Assembly: GCF_002795425.1 (NCBI RefSeq)
Contig: NZ_PHHA01000002.1
Coordinates: forward strand, 124,001 to 188,000
Direction: 5' to 3'
Length of the DNA: 64,000 nt
DNA from: Conservatibacter flavescens
GTDB taxonomy: Bacteria > Pseudomonadota > Gammaproteobacteria > Enterobacterales > Pasteurellaceae
Below are positions 33,973-44,777 of this stretch, piece by piece; position 1 is the first letter of the stretch, and the number at the start of each line of letters is the position of its first letter. The notes below the pieces were generated by a model. It ran no database searches. It had not been told where the DNA came from and was given only the letters and a program-made list of their open reading frames with translations. The position numbers were made by a program, and so were the translations under genes.

Positions 33973-35280
33973 ATGAATAGCGTAGTATCTAAACAAATCA
34001 ATAAGTATGACATTGCAAAAGACACTCTCGTTTTAATTCTTGCTGGGGGACGAGGTTCACGTCTACATGAATTAACAGATAAACGCGCGAAGCCTGCGGT
34101 ATATTTTGGCGGAAATCGTCGTATTATTGATTTTGCATTATCAAATTGTATTAACTCTAATTTAAATCGCATTGGCGTTGTTACGCAATATGCTGCGCAT
34201 TCACTTTTGCGCCACTTGCAGACAGGGTGGTCTTTCTTGCCGCAAGAGCGCAATGAATTTATTGATATGTTACCAGCGCGCCAGCAAATTGATGACTCAA
34301 CTTGGTATCGTGGCACGGCGGATGCTGTTTATCAAAACATGGCTATTATTCGAGACCATTATCGTCCTAAATATGTATTAATTTTAGCTGGTGATCATAT
34401 TTATAAAATGGATTATGGCCAAATGTTATTAGATCATGTGACAAGTGGTGCCAAATGTACGGTTGGTTCTATTGAAGTACCACGTAAAGAAGCCACTGAG
34501 TTCGGTGTAATGGCGGTTAATGAAAATTTGAAAGTGAAAGCATTTGTTGAAAAGCCTAAAGATCCACCGGCGATGATTGGTAAGCCGAATTCTTCTCTTG
34601 CTTCAATGGGAATTTATGTATTTGATTCAGAATATTTGTATGAAGCTTTGGAACGCACGGTCAATAATGAAAATACGTCCCATGATTTTGGTAAAGACGT
34701 GCTGCCTATGGCTTTAGAAGATGGTGTACTTTATGCCCACCCATTTGAACGTTCTTGTATGGGACGTAATACTGAAGGGGCGATTTATTGGCGAGATGTG
34801 GGAACATTAGATAGTTATTGGCAATCGAATATTGATTTAGTATCTGAAGAGCCTCAATTAGATATTTATGATCAAACTTGGCCGATTAGAGGTAATCCAA
34901 CTCAAACTTATCCATCGAAATTTTTCTATAAAAAACACAAGAAAAGCGTAGATAATTCTCTAATTGGTGGGGGATGCGTGATTACAGATGCCGGAATTAG
35001 CAATTCTGTATTATTCGATCATATTAAAGTGAACGAAGGTTCGAATATTGAATATGCAGTGGTATTGCCACAAGTCACCATTGGCAAAAATTGTGTTTTA
35101 AAAAATTGTATTATTGATCGTCATTGTATTATTCCTGATGGTATGCAAATTGGCGTCGATATTGAAGAAGATCGTAAGCGTTTTCGTGTAAGTAGTTCAG
35201 GGCGTATTACATTAGTGACTCCAGCGATGTTGAAAGCGCTACGTGGTGAAATTGTGGAAAAAGAAGAGCATTTAGATTAA
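33973..35280 (+). CDS. glgC: glucose-1-phosphate adenylyltransferase GlgC
   Basis: A 435-residue ADP-glucose pyrophosphorylase, the committed step of glycogen synthesis. The N-terminal nucleotidyltransferase domain has LILAGGRGSRLHELTDKRAKP and YRGTADAVYQN. FVEKPKDPP is the sugar-phosphate site, and the C-terminal part is a left-handed beta helix (VTIGKNCVLKNCIID). The start at 33973 is set by GGAG six bases upstream; a longer frame from 33916 has no site. Allosteric control by fructose-1,6-bisphosphate and AMP is expected from the family. Confidence 0.96.
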   Translation: MNSVVSKQINKYDIAKDTLVLILAGGRGSRLHELTDKRAKPAVYFGGNRRIIDFALSNCINSNLNRIGVVTQYAAHSLLRHLQTGWSFLPQERNEFIDMLPARQQIDDSTWYRGTADAVYQNMAIIRDHYRPKYVLILAGDHIYKMDYGQMLLDHVTSGAKCTVGSIEVPRKEATEFGVMAVNENLKVKAFVEKPKDPPAMIGKPNSSLASMGIYVFDSEYLYEALERTVNNENTSHDFGKDVLPMALEDGVLYAHPFERSCMGRNTEGAIYWRDVGTLDSYWQSNIDLVSEEPQLDIYDQTWPIRGNPTQTYPSKFFYKKHKKSVDNSLIGGGCVITDAGISNSVLFDHIKVNEGSNIEYAVVLPQVTIGKNCVLKNCIIDRHCIIPDGMQIGVDIEEDRKRFRVSSSGRITLVTPAMLKALRGEIVEKEEHLD

Positions 35281-35446
35281 TGGCGGTTTAAAACAGATAT
35301 TGGCATCTTATAGTAGGCATGGGCGTATACATGCGCCCAAGTCTAATTTTGAGTAGTCAGATGGCATTATCTCCCAATTCGTATTAGAGAGCGCCTAAAA
35401 GTGCGGTCAGAATTCAGTTATTATTATGCAAGGAAAAAATCATTAA

Positions 35447-36886
35447 ATGAAAGTATTACATGTTTGTTCAGAAATGTATCCTCTGATTAAAACAGGTGGG
35501 TTGGCTGATGTGATGGGAGCCTTACCTTTTGCGCAAAATGAAATTGGCATGGATGCTCGTGTATTAATTCCAGGATATCCTGCGATTTTAGAGGGGATCC
35601 CTGAAACGGTTATTGTTAATGCGTTTAATACTTCTGCAGGCTTTGTCACATTACGTTTTGGTTATTACAATGGATTAGGCGTGTATATTATTGATGCGCC
35701 TCATCTATATTATCGACATGGCAACCCTTACCATGATAGCAATTATCAGGACTATGGCGATAACTATAAACGTTTTGCTTTATTAGCATGGATTGGCGCA
35801 GAGTTATCTACAGGGCTAGATAATTGGTGGCGGGCTGAGATTGTACATGCTCATGATTGGCATGCTGGATTAACTGCGGCATATTTATATCAAAAGGGAT
35901 ATCCAGCGAAAGCGGTGTTTACGATTCATAATTTAGCTTATCAAGGGCAATTCTCTTATCACCATTTATTTGAAATTGGTCTGTCCACTGAGCTTTTTCA
36001 TGTGAATGGATTGGAATTATATGGACAAATTTCTTATTTAAAAGCGGGTCTATATTATTCACATGCCGTAACAGCAGTGAGCCCAACCTATGCTAAAGAG
36101 ATTACAACAGAGATGTTTGGTTATGGTTTAGAAGGGTTGTTGCAAACTAGAGCCTATGAAGGGCGTTTAGTCGGTATTTTAAATGGGGTTGATGATGGGA
36201 TTTGGAATCCAGAGGTGGATAACTACATTCAAGACCATTACAAATTAAAATCTATGGCGGGTAAGAAAAAAAATAAGGCAAAATTACAAGCTGAATTTCA
36301 TTTACCACAAGATCCAGATAGATTGGTTTTTGTCATGGTTACCCGATTGACAGAACAAAAAGGCGTGGATTTATTGCTAGAAAGTGTCGGCGAAATTATA
36401 CAGCAAAATGGACAGCTGATTATTTTAGGTTCTGGTGCACCGCATTTAGAAGCATGGTTACAATACTTAGCGGAGCAACATCCACAGCATATTGGTGTAC
36501 GTATTGGTTATGATGAAGCGCTATCCCATTTATTAATCGCCGGAGGAGATGTTATTTTGGTGCCAAGCCGTTTTGAGCCTTGTGGATTAACACAACTATA
36601 TGGTTTAAAATACGGCACATTGCCTTTAGTGAGATCAACAGGTGGGCTAGCGGATACTGTGGTAAATAGCACGGCAGAAAATATTAAAGCTCGTCAAGCA
36701 ACAGGGTTTGTATTTGAGCATGCAAGTCCCGAAGCGCTAAGTGGTGCGATTAAAGAAGCTTTCGCTTTATGGCATAAGCAACGCTTATGGTTTAGTGTTC
36801 GCACGGTTGCAATGGAACAGGATTTTAGTTGGCGAATCTCTGCGGAAAATTATCAGCGTTTATATGAAAGGCTAAGCTTTATATAA
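35447..36886 (+). CDS. glgA: glycogen synthase GlgA
   Basis: A 479-residue GT5 glycosyltransferase that elongates glycogen from ADP-glucose. The ADP-glucose motif KTGGLADV is at residues 15-22; VTRLTEQKGVDLL starts the C-terminal domain; PSRFEPCGLTQLYGLKYGTL holds the catalytic E-x7-E. The 166-base gap from glgC contains a perfect uptake core (35399-35407) but no clear terminator, so it is probably still in the operon. Confidence 0.96.
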   Translation: MKVLHVCSEMYPLIKTGGLADVMGALPFAQNEIGMDARVLIPGYPAILEGIPETVIVNAFNTSAGFVTLRFGYYNGLGVYIIDAPHLYYRHGNPYHDSNYQDYGDNYKRFALLAWIGAELSTGLDNWWRAEIVHAHDWHAGLTAAYLYQKGYPAKAVFTIHNLAYQGQFSYHHLFEIGLSTELFHVNGLELYGQISYLKAGLYYSHAVTAVSPTYAKEITTEMFGYGLEGLLQTRAYEGRLVGILNGVDDGIWNPEVDNYIQDHYKLKSMAGKKKNKAKLQAEFHLPQDPDRLVFVMVTRLTEQKGVDLLLESVGEIIQQNGQLIILGSGAPHLEAWLQYLAEQHPQHIGVRIGYDEALSHLLIAGGDVILVPSRFEPCGLTQLYGLKYGTLPLVRSTGGLADTVVNSTAENIKARQATGFVFEHASPEALSGAIKEAFALWHKQRLWFSVRTVAMEQDFSWRISAENYQRLYERLSFI

Positions 36887-36900
36887 ATAAACAAAAGAAG

Positions 36901-36942
36901 GATATTTCCTTGTAAGGAAATATCAGCGCTATTAAAAATAGC
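36901..36942. promoter_or_regulatory. tandem hairpins between glgA and glgP
   Basis: GATATTTCCTT (36901-36911) pairs perfectly with AAGGAAATATC (36914-36924), an 11-base-pair stem with a two-base loop. A second stem, GCTATT (36928-36933) with AATAGC (36937-36942), follows at once. Neither has a T-run, so they are more likely RNA processing or stability elements, or operator palindromes, than terminators. Confidence 0.55.
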
Positions 36943-36989
36943 TTGAATGTAAAAGATTTTATATTAATTAAGACACACATAGGAGTTTA

Positions 36990-39467
36990 ATGCTAATGAG
37001 CAGTTCAAACCACTCACCATTCGTGTATAACAGACCAGAAGAGTCCGTTGATGCTTTTAAAAAATCTATCGTTTATAAATTGATTTTTTTAATTGGACGT
37101 TCACCAGAAGAAGCAAGCCAACGTGATTGGTTAAATGCGACACTGTATGCGGTGCGTGATTTAGTGACAGAAGGATGGATTTCAACCGCAAAAGAAGCTA
37201 GAGATACCAAAGCACGTCGTGTCTATTATCTTTCTATGGAATTTTTGATGGGACGAACTTTGTCTAATGCGTTAATTGCTGAAGGTGTGTATGATTTAGC
37301 AAAAGAAGCTTTAAACGAACTTGGTGTCAACTTAGAAGATGTATTAGAAAAAGAAGTGGATCCCGGATTAGGTAATGGGGGATTAGGCCGTTTAGCCGCT
37401 TGTTTTATGGATTCCATTGCAACGTTAGGCTTGCCTGGTATGGGGTATGGTATTCGCTACGAATATGGCATGTTTCAACAGCACATTGAAAATGGCCGTC
37501 AAGTTGAAAAGCCAGATGCATGGTTAGAAAAAGGCACACCTTGGGAATTCGAACGCCCTTCAAAGCGTTATGCGATTCGATTTGGGGGACATATCCATTT
37601 TGAAGGTCGTAAATGTGTCTGGGAAAGCGCTGAGGAAATTACAGCATTAGCATATGATCAAATCGTTCCAGGTTATGATACTGCGGCATCAGCGACCTTA
37701 CGTTTATGGCGCGCAAATGCGGGTGATACCTTTGATTTGGCGAAATTCAATAAAGGCGATTACTTTGCTGCGATTGAAGAGCGTAATGAATCCGAGAATG
37801 TTTCACGTGTATTATACCCAGATGATTCAACTTGGAATGGACGAGAGTTACGTTTACGCCAAGAATATTTTTTAGTGTCGGCTTCACTACAAGATATTAT
37901 TCGTCGTCATAAGTGGCAAAACGGCGGTTCCATCGAAAATTTAGCAGATAAGGTCGCTATTCACCTTAATGACACGCATCCAGCATTAGCCATTCCTGAA
38001 CTGATGTATATTTTAGTGGATCAAGAAGGTATCGCATGGCAAAAAGCATGGGACATGACACGCCGTATTTTCTCCTATACTTGTCATACCTTAATGAGTG
38101 AGGCTTTAGAAACATGGTCTGTTGATATGATGGGTAAAATTTTGCCACGTCATTTACAAATGATCTTTGAAATTAATGACTATTTCTTAGAATATGTAAA
38201 AACGTATGTGACTACAGATGTGGATTTTATTCGCCGAGTATCATTAATTGAAGAGGGTGAAGGCCATGCTCGTAAAGTGCGTATGGGGTGGTTATCTGTT
38301 GTTGGTTCACATAAGGTAAATGGAGTAGCCGCAATTCATTCAGATTTGATGGTGTCTTCAACCTTTGCAGATTTTGCTCGAATTTATCCGGATCGTTTTA
38401 CTAATGTCACAAATGGTATCACGCCGCGTCGTTGGCTTGCAGTGGCAAATCCAGAGCTTTCGGCTTTATTTGATCAATACATTGGCACTGAATGGCGTAA
38501 AGATTTGAGCTTATTGACCGAGCTAAAAGCACACATCGATAAGCCTGAGTTACAAAAAGCGGTTGCGGAGATTAAGCATGCAAATAAAGTCAAATTAGCT
38601 GACTACATTTGGCAAGAATTAGGAATTAAAGTTGATCCTAACGCGCTTTTTGATGTACAAATTAAGCGAATCCATGAATATAAGCGCCAAATCATGAACT
38701 TATTACATATTGTGGCCCGCTATAATGCTATGCTAGAGGCACCGGAAAAAGAATGGGTTCCGCGAGTATTTATTTTAGCAGGGAAAGCGGCTTCTGCTTA
38801 TACCGCAGCAAAAGATACTATCAATTTGATTAATGATGTCGCCACGGTAATTAACAATGATGAACGTTTAAAAGGCCGTTTAAAGGTGATTTTTATTCCT
38901 AATTATAGTGTGAGTTTGGCGCAATTAATTATTCCAGCAGCTGACATTTCTGAACAAATTTCTTTGGCAGGAACAGAAGCTTCAGGGACTAGTAATATGA
39001 AGTTTGCTCTGAATGGTGCGCTTACACTTGGTACCCTTGATGGCGCTAACGTAGAAATTTTACAAAATGTGGGCGAGGAGCATATTTTCATCTTTGGTAA
39101 TACGGTAGAACAAGTGGAAAAATTACGTCGTGATGGCTATTATCCAATTGATTATTATCAGAAAGATGAACAATTGCGTAAAGTTATGGATCAATTAAAT
39201 TCAGGCTGGTTCTCTCCGCGTGATGCTAATCGTTATCAAAATTTACTGAGCGCCTTGCAGTTCCATGATTATTACCAAGCTTTTGCGGATTTCCGTAGTT
39301 ATGTAGACACACAAGCTAAAGTTGATGAGAAATATCGTGATCAAAAGGCATGGATTAATAGTACTTTACAGAATATTGTCAATATGAGTTATTTTTCTTC
39401 TGATCGTACTGTGATGGATTATGCTGAGAAAATTTGGCATGTGTCTCCATTAGATGTGGATAAGTAA
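36990..39467 (+). CDS. glgP: glycogen phosphorylase GlgP
   Basis: An 825-residue GT35 enzyme that releases glucose-1-phosphate from glycogen. [20 protein letters not shown] lies near residue 125. The pyridoxal-phosphate signature [15 protein letters not shown], with the Schiff-base lysine, is near residues 663-677. ATG 36990 is four bases after AGGAG; a second ATG at 36996 is ten bases after it, so either may be used. It is the last gene of the operon; a strong terminator follows. Confidence 0.97.
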   Translation: MLMSSSNHSPFVYNRPEESVDAFKKSIVYKLIFLIGRSPEEASQRDWLNATLYAVRDLVTEGWISTAKEARDTKARRVYYLSMEFLMGRTLSNALIAEGVYDLAKEALNELGVNLEDVLEKEVDPGLGNGGLGRLAACFMDSIATLGLPGMGYGIRYEYGMFQQHIENGRQVEKPDAWLEKGTPWEFERPSKRYAIRFGGHIHFEGRKCVWESAEEITALAYDQIVPGYDTAASATLRLWRANAGDTFDLAKFNKGDYFAAIEERNESENVSRVLYPDDSTWNGRELRLRQEYFLVSASLQDIIRRHKWQNGGSIENLADKVAIHLNDTHPALAIPELMYILVDQEGIAWQKAWDMTRRIFSYTCHTLMSEALETWSVDMMGKILPRHLQMIFEINDYFLEYVKTYVTTDVDFIRRVSLIEEGEGHARKVRMGWLSVVGSHKVNGVAAIHSDLMVSSTFADFARIYPDRFTNVTNGITPRRWLAVANPELSALFDQYIGTEWRKDLSLLTELKAHIDKPELQKAVAEIKHANKVKLADYIWQELGIKVDPNALFDVQIKRIHEYKRQIMNLLHIVARYNAMLEAPEKEWVPRVFILAGKAASAYTAAKDTINLINDVATVINNDERLKGRLKVIFIPNYSVSLAQLIIPAADISEQISLAGTEASGTSNMKFALNGALTLGTLDGANVEILQNVGEEHIFIFGNTVEQVEKLRRDGYYPIDYYQKDEQLRKVMDQLNSGWFSPRDANRYQNLLSALQFHDYYQAFADFRSYVDTQAKVDEKYRDQKAWINSTLQNIVNMSYFSSDRTVMDYAEKIWHVSPLDVDK

Positions 39468-39538
39468 TTTTCTTGAATATCTAAATCTTAGCGCATAAGC
39501 GAATAAATCACTTATAGCGCTTGATAAAATACTTTAGA

Positions 39539-39580
39539 AATAACCGCACTTTAATAAAAAGAGCGGTTATTTTTTTATAT
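39539..39580 (+). terminator. terminator of the glycogen operon, built on an uptake-signal pair
   Basis: AATAACCGC (39539-39547) pairs with GCGGTTATT (39563-39571), followed by TTTTTT. The left arm contains a perfect uptake core in reverse (ACCGCACTT 39543-39551) and the right arm AAGAGCGGT, one base off. This is the Pasteurellaceae counterpart of the DUS terminators in the left block. Confidence 0.85.
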
Positions 39581-39587
39581 ATTTTTT

Positions 39588-39614
39588 AGCAAATGATAAC
39601 AAATATCATTTGCT
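39588..39614. promoter_or_regulatory. Fur-box-like palindrome upstream of the TonB receptor
   Basis: AGCAAATGATA (39588-39598) is perfectly complementary to TATCATTTGCT (39604-39614) across ACAAA. The ATGATA/TATCAT core matches part of the Fur consensus GATAATGATAATCATTATC. It lies about 140 bases before a TonB-dependent receptor gene, so iron repression is likely. Confidence 0.6.
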
Positions 39615-39750
39615 TTGTGTGTTAAGAAAATGATATAGTTTGCCTTACATATTATTGTAATGTGTTGATCGGTTTTTGATTTCTTTTGTAAACAATTATA
39701 AGAGTTGTCAATTTTATTCTTAATAAAATTTAATAACCTAAGGTAAAAGC

Positions 39751-41820
39751 ATGAAGATGTCTAATAAATTCACACCTACTTATATTAGCCTTGTTGTACT
39801 TGGCGCATTAAGCTCCCTTTCTGTTTCAGCAAATACGAACGCCAATAAAATGGAGATGTTAGATGAAATTGTTGTTTCGGCAGACCGTCAAGGGACAAAA
39901 ATTCAAAGTAATGTTGTTACATTAAAAGAACAAAATGAAAGCACGGAAACAGATTTACGTGGCTTATTATCTAAAGATGCCTCCATTGATTTTGGTGGCG
40001 GTAATGGTACATCGCAATTTTTAACTTTACGTGGCATGGGGCAAAACTCTGTTGATATTAAAGTGGACAATGCTTATTCAGATAGTCAAATTTTATATCA
40101 TCAAGGTCGTTTTATTATTGATCCATCGTTACTAAAAAGTATATCGGTACAAAAAGGCGCAGGATCAGCGAGTGCGGGTATTGGTGCAACCAATGGTGCA
40201 ATTATTGCGAAGACAGTAAGTGCAAAAGATTTATTAGAAAATTCGGGTAAAAATTTTGGCGCGAAATTAAATACAGGCTATGCAAGTAATGGTGGGCATT
40301 CTTATGGTGCAGCTATTTTTGGACAAGCGGGTAATTTTGATGCGTTATTTTCTTATAACCGCACAGATGAAGAAGACTATAAACCAGGTAAAGGTTATCA
40401 AAATATTGATGGTGGGAACAAAGTCCCTTACAGTGGTTTAGATAAACGTAATTTTTTAGGTAAAATCGGGGCGACGTTTGGTGATCATCGTATCGTATTA
40501 AGCCATCTCCAAGATCAACATCGAGGCACTCGTTTAGTTCGTGAGGAATTCACCGTAACAGGCGGAAGACTTTCCTTACAACGTCAGTCACCAGCATATC
40601 GAGAAACTACATTAACCAATACGAATCTTGAATATACTGGGAAAAATCTAGGCTTCATTAATGAACTCACTGCGAATGCGTATATCATGAAAAACAAACG
40701 TTATTCTGCTGATGACAGTGGTTGTGGTTATTGTGGAAGTATAGCAGGTCCAACAAATACTAAAATTACGACACGTGGCGCTAACGTTAATTTTGATTCT
40801 ATGCTTGGCGAGCATGTATTAATTAAATATGGTATCAACTACCGAGATCAAAAAGTCACACCGCATGCTTTCTTAAGTCAAACCCATCGTTTAAATGAAC
40901 CAAAGAAAACAGACATTGGTCCATATCTTGAAGCTATCAGCGCGGTAGGGGATTTTACATTAACAGCGGGTCTTCGTTACGATTACTTTAAAGTGAAAGC
41001 AATGGATGGTAAAACCGTCTCTGATGCGAAAGTGAATCCAAGCTTTGGCGTGATTTATCAGCCTACAGAAAATTTAAGTTTCAGTGTTAACCACAACTAT
41101 GCTTCTCGTAGTCCACGTTTATATGATGCATTAATGACACACGGCGCAAGAAGTATTGTTTCTATTGCAGACGGTACAGTCGCTGAACGCGCGCGTAACA
41201 CCGAGATTGGATTTAACTATGAAAATGGTGGCTTCTCATTGGATGCTAGTTATTTTTGGCAGCGTATCAACGATGCCGTTGCGAATCCACAACAACGTCA
41301 TGATGCCGCCGGTAATCCTATTTCTGGTGTGAGAGAAACAACCAATGCAGGCTTTATTAAAAATCGTGGTTATGAAATTAACGCAGCATACCGTTTAAAT
41401 GGCTTTACCGCACGCTTAGGAGTGTCAGAAAGTAAACCACGTATTTATGATACCCACCCAGATAATTTATTAAGTTCTAATCCTGAATTTGCAGTACAAG
41501 CAGGGCGTACTTGGACAATGGGATTGGCTTATCGCTTTACCAATCCTAATTTAGAAATTGGTTGGCGTAATCGTACTGTACAAGATGGGCACGGTTCAGT
41601 GCTAGTTCGTGAGCGTGATAGTGGCACAATAGTAGAGCGCAACGGTTATACAGTACATGATTTTTATGCTAACTGGAAACCATTAGATAATGACAATCTA
41701 AATATTAATTTTGCATTAGATAACGCGTTTAATAAATTCTATTATCCACATAGCCAACGTGGTGAGACTTTGCCGGGTATTGGTCGCACTTTCCGAGTTG
41801 GAATCAATTACCAATTTTAA
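39751..41820 (+). CDS. fetA: TonB-dependent outer-membrane receptor, FetA/FrpB-like
   Basis: A 689-residue receptor. A signal peptide ends near residue 27 (SVSA/NTNA); a TonB box DEIVVSAD is near 39-46; then the plug domain and a 22-strand barrel ending in a terminal Phe. Several stretches agree closely with my memory of neisserial FetA/FrpB: SIDFGGGNGTSQFLTLRGMG, QNSVDIKVDNAYSDSQI, GAGSASAGIGATNGAII, and HNYASRSPRLYDAL. FetA imports ferric enterobactin-like siderophores and is Fur-repressed. The length is slightly below the roughly 700 residues of neisserial FetA, with a shorter variable loop. No fetB-type transport genes follow. No DUS is nearby, so this is not obviously a recent neisserial import. 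Confidence 0.85.
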   Translation: MKMSNKFTPTYISLVVLGALSSLSVSANTNANKMEMLDEIVVSADRQGTKIQSNVVTLKEQNESTETDLRGLLSKDASIDFGGGNGTSQFLTLRGMGQNSVDIKVDNAYSDSQILYHQGRFIIDPSLLKSISVQKGAGSASAGIGATNGAIIAKTVSAKDLLENSGKNFGAKLNTGYASNGGHSYGAAIFGQAGNFDALFSYNRTDEEDYKPGKGYQNIDGGNKVPYSGLDKRNFLGKIGATFGDHRIVLSHLQDQHRGTRLVREEFTVTGGRLSLQRQSPAYRETTLTNTNLEYTGKNLGFINELTANAYIMKNKRYSADDSGCGYCGSIAGPTNTKITTRGANVNFDSMLGEHVLIKYGINYRDQKVTPHAFLSQTHRLNEPKKTDIGPYLEAISAVGDFTLTAGLRYDYFKVKAMDGKTVSDAKVNPSFGVIYQPTENLSFSVNHNYASRSPRLYDALMTHGARSIVSIADGTVAERARNTEIGFNYENGGFSLDASYFWQRINDAVANPQQRHDAAGNPISGVRETTNAGFIKNRGYEINAAYRLNGFTARLGVSESKPRIYDTHPDNLLSSNPEFAVQAGRTWTMGLAYRFTNPNLEIGWRNRTVQDGHGSVLVRERDSGTIVERNGYTVHDFYANWKPLDNDNLNINFALDNAFNKFYYPHSQRGETLPGIGRTFRVGINYQF

Positions 41821-41836
41821 ATAAATATAATCGCGT

Positions 41837-41864
41837 AATGGGCAACAGAAGTTGCCCATTTTTA
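41837..41864. terminator. terminator of the TonB receptor gene
   Basis: AATGGGCAAC (41837-41846) and GTTGCCCATT (41851-41860) form a ten-base-pair stem with loop AGAA, followed by TTTT. The convergent lipoprotein gene ends at 41874 and may use it as well. Confidence 0.9.
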
Positions 41865-41873
41865 ATGGAAGAC

Positions 41874-42905
41874 CTAAAAGGTAGAATTTAAACGTGGTAG
41901 ATCATCAAAAAGCATTTGGTATTTTGAATTGAGGTAAGGTTTAATTTCCTCCCAAGACAATGCGAGCTCAACTTCTCCCATTACATAAGGCGCGAGAGCA
42001 TATAATGGGAAGACAAAGACGATGCGACGATTGAGCGTATCAATATAAAATGCTTTTGGTAATTCAAAATCTTCTCGCTCAATAAAAGGATCGAGTTCTG
42101 TCTGTTCAAGATATGCTTGATAAGCCTCCCATAATTGATTTTCCACTTCATTGATATTTTTCAGAGGCAATAAATCATTTAACGTAATAACCGTTTTCCC
42201 TTTCATATCAACATTTAAATATTCTGTAGCATATAAGCCATGAGCGCCGCCATAGTAGTTATCCGTGAAAATTCGAAATAATGCGAGATCATGGTGTTGC
42301 CCAACATAATTGATTTCATATGCTAGCCTTATACCAATAAGTTCATCTTGTATTAAATCCGCTAAGTCATCGGCATAATGTTGCGCTAATTGGGTTTGTA
42401 ATACGGTCTTTTTATCTGCTAATGACTTTGGAATATTGGGTTTTGGGGCCGTATTATCCGGATCATCGTTGCGGTGGTTTAGGGTCAGTTGGGCGAGTAA
42501 ATCATTGTATAAAATATTATCTAGCCATTCTACGCCGGTAGTTAATGCGATGATATCATATTGTATAAACGCTTCTCTTGTTTCTGTTTCAGCGGAAGCT
42601 TGGTCTTGGTTTTTGTCTTCGTCTTCCTGAGCTTGTAGAGGGGGAAATTTAATGCGTTCTTCCTTTTGAAAAACAACGACAGGCTTTGTGACTAATGTAC
42701 GAGGCAAGGTCTCGTTTTGCTTGGATTTATCCATATCGGCTTTGAGTTGGATAAGTTGATTATTGCTCTTATCTAACTCACTTTTTAACTGTATTACAGT
42801 TTGTTCACTTTGTTGCAGTCTTTCAGTTAACGCATTAATTTCTTTGTCATTACATGCAGTAAGCAGAATAAGAGATGTGAGTAGAGTAAGTGAAAATCTT
42901 GACAT
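41874..42905 (-). CDS. RsiV/DUF3298-domain lipoprotein
   Basis: A 343-residue probable lipoprotein. The signal peptide ends in the lipobox LLTAC with Cys18. A heptad coiled coil follows (about 22-62: ERLQQSEQTVIQLKSELDKS and onward), then a Glu/Asp/Gln-rich linker. From about 180 to the end it has the DUF4163/DUF3298 pair, seen in YGGAHGLYATEYLNVDMKGK and the final VELALSWEEIKPYL. RsiV of Bacillus uses this fold to bind lysozyme; a lysozyme-inhibitor or envelope-stress role here is inference. It has its own unit between two terminators. Confidence 0.75.
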   Translation of the reverse strand: MSRFSLTLLTSLILLTACNDKEINALTERLQQSEQTVIQLKSELDKSNNQLIQLKADMDKSKQNETLPRTLVTKPVVVFQKEERIKFPPLQAQEDEDKNQDQASAETETREAFIQYDIIALTTGVEWLDNILYNDLLAQLTLNHRNDDPDNTAPKPNIPKSLADKKTVLQTQLAQHYADDLADLIQDELIGIRLAYEINYVGQHHDLALFRIFTDNYYGGAHGLYATEYLNVDMKGKTVITLNDLLPLKNINEVENQLWEAYQAYLEQTELDPFIEREDFELPKAFYIDTLNRRIVFVFPLYALAPYVMGEVELALSWEEIKPYLNSKYQMLFDDLPRLNSTF

Positions 42906-42925
42906 ATGAACCCCTTTTATAGATG

Positions 42926-42947
42926 AAAAAGCCCCAATAATGGGGCT
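42926..42947 (-). terminator. terminator of argS
   Basis: AGCCCCA (42930-42936) and TGGGGCT (42941-42947) form a seven-base-pair stem with loop ATAA; on the minus strand it is followed by TTTTTC. It lies six bases after the argS stop. Confidence 0.85.
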
Positions 42948-42952
42948 ATATA

Positions 42953-44686
42953 TTACATTTTTTCTACAGTTTTGATGCCTAACAAATCTAATCCTTGTTT
43001 TAACGTACGTTCAGTCAGTTTGGCTAATTTTAAGCGGCTAAGTTTTATTGCCTCGTCACTTTGATTAAGTATTGGGCAATGCTCATAAAAACTTGAAAAA
43101 ATCCCTGCCAACTCATATAGATAAGCACATAAGACATGTGGTGTACCGTCTCTGCCAACCACTTGAACTGCCTCTTCAAATTGTAATAATTTTAATGAAA
43201 GCGACCGCTCTTTTTCATCAATGAGATGAATATTTGCTTGATTTAATGTATCTTCTGACACATTACTGCGATTAAAAATAGAACGGATACGCGTATAAGC
43301 ATATTGCATATAAGGCGCTGTATTCCCTTCAAAACTGAGCATGTTATCCCAATCAAAAACATAATCTGTGGTACGATTTTTTGATAAGTCTGCATATTTT
43401 ACCGCGCCAATCCCGACAGCTTCGACAACGGCTGCTTTTTCTTGTTCAGAAAGTGCGGTATTTTTTTCTGAAATAAGTTTATCGGCTCGCTCAATAGCTT
43501 CATCAAGTAAATCCGCTAATTTTACCGTACCGCCAGTACGCGTTTTAAACGGTTTTCCATCTTTGCCCAGCATCATGCCAAAGTTTTTATGCTCTAAGCT
43601 AAAAGTGTCAGGCACATAGCCGGCTTTACGTGTGATTAGCCACGCCTGTTGCATATGTTGGCTTTGGCGAGTATCAGAAAACACTAAGGCACGATCGGCT
43701 TTTAATGTCTCATAACGATATTTAGCCGCAGCAATATCTGTCGTCGTATAAAGGAAACCGCCGTCTTTTTTCTGTACGATAACCCCCATTGGATCACCGT
43801 CTTTATTTTTAAATTCATCAAGATAAACAACCAACGCACCATCATCTTCAGTCGCTAAACCTTGCGCTTTTAAATCGGCAACAATACCCGGTAGCATAGG
43901 GTTATATAGGCTTTCCCCCATAACATCTTTTTCCGTCAGCGTGACATTTAAGCGATTATAGTTCAGTTGATTTTGTTCCATTGTGATTTTGACTAATTTT
44001 TGCCACATTTGGCGACAATAGTCATCGCCACTCTGTAACTTGACGACATAATTACGGGCTTTTTCTGCGAATACGGGGTCTTCGTCATAATGCTTTTTGG
44101 CATCACGATAAAACGCCTCTAAGTCATGTAATTGCATTTCGGACGCTTGCTCATTTTCCATTTTTTCTAAATAGGCGATAAGCATGCCAAATTGCGTTCC
44201 CCAGTCGCCAACATGATTGGCGCGAATAACATGATTGTTCAAAAATTCTAATGTGCGTACAACAGAGTCTCCAATAATCGTCGAACGTAAATGCCCGACA
44301 TGCATTTCTTTGGCGACATTAGGCGAAGAATAATCTACTACAATAGTTTGTTTGTCATTATTTTTAATATTTAAATGCGGATCTTGTAATGCTATTTTAG
44401 CTTGTTGTGCTAACCAGTTCTTATCTAAGAAAATATTAATAAATCCCGGCCCTGCAATTTCGCATTTTTCCACAATGCCTGAAAGGTTAATATGGGTAAG
44501 CACTTTTTGAGCAAATTCACGTGGATTAAGGCCCATTTTTTTCGCCGCAGGCATAATGCCGTTGGCTTGGTAATCACCAAATTGGGGTTTGCCTGATTGA
44601 CGGATAAGTGCATCACATGTGACATCTGCACCAGCCGCAACCATAGCTTGTTGAATGTTGTTAGATAAAAGGGTTTGAATATTCAC
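42953..44686 (-). CDS. argS: arginyl-tRNA synthetase ArgS
   Basis: A 577-residue class I aminoacyl-tRNA synthetase. The HIGH-type motif is [12 protein letters not shown] near residue 125; [15 protein letters not shown] is the KMSKS-equivalent region. The N-terminal Add-1 tRNA-binding domain begins [19 protein letters not shown] set the start at GTG 44686, which gives exactly the E. coli length; an upstream GTG (44713) adds nine residues. A perfect uptake core lies inside at 43451. It is divergent from yecM, as in E. coli. Confidence 0.96.
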   Translation of the reverse strand: MNIQTLLSNNIQQAMVAAGADVTCDALIRQSGKPQFGDYQANGIMPAAKKMGLNPREFAQKVLTHINLSGIVEKCEIAGPGFINIFLDKNWLAQQAKIALQDPHLNIKNNDKQTIVVDYSSPNVAKEMHVGHLRSTIIGDSVVRTLEFLNNHVIRANHVGDWGTQFGMLIAYLEKMENEQASEMQLHDLEAFYRDAKKHYDEDPVFAEKARNYVVKLQSGDDYCRQMWQKLVKITMEQNQLNYNRLNVTLTEKDVMGESLYNPMLPGIVADLKAQGLATEDDGALVVYLDEFKNKDGDPMGVIVQKKDGGFLYTTTDIAAAKYRYETLKADRALVFSDTRQSQHMQQAWLITRKAGYVPDTFSLEHKNFGMMLGKDGKPFKTRTGGTVKLADLLDEAIERADKLISEKNTALSEQEKAAVVEAVGIGAVKYADLSKNRTTDYVFDWDNMLSFEGNTAPYMQYAYTRIRSIFNRSNVSEDTLNQANIHLIDEKERSLSLKLLQFEEAVQVVGRDGTPHVLCAYLYELAGIFSSFYEHCPILNQSDEAIKLSRLKLAKLTERTLKQGLDLLGIKTVEKM

Positions 44687-44777
44687 GGAAAGAAATACCT
44701 TGTTTGAAATCACATAAAATCAATAATCTGTTATGATACTAGGGATTTGCTTTTCAGAAAAGATAGAGTGATAAAAA

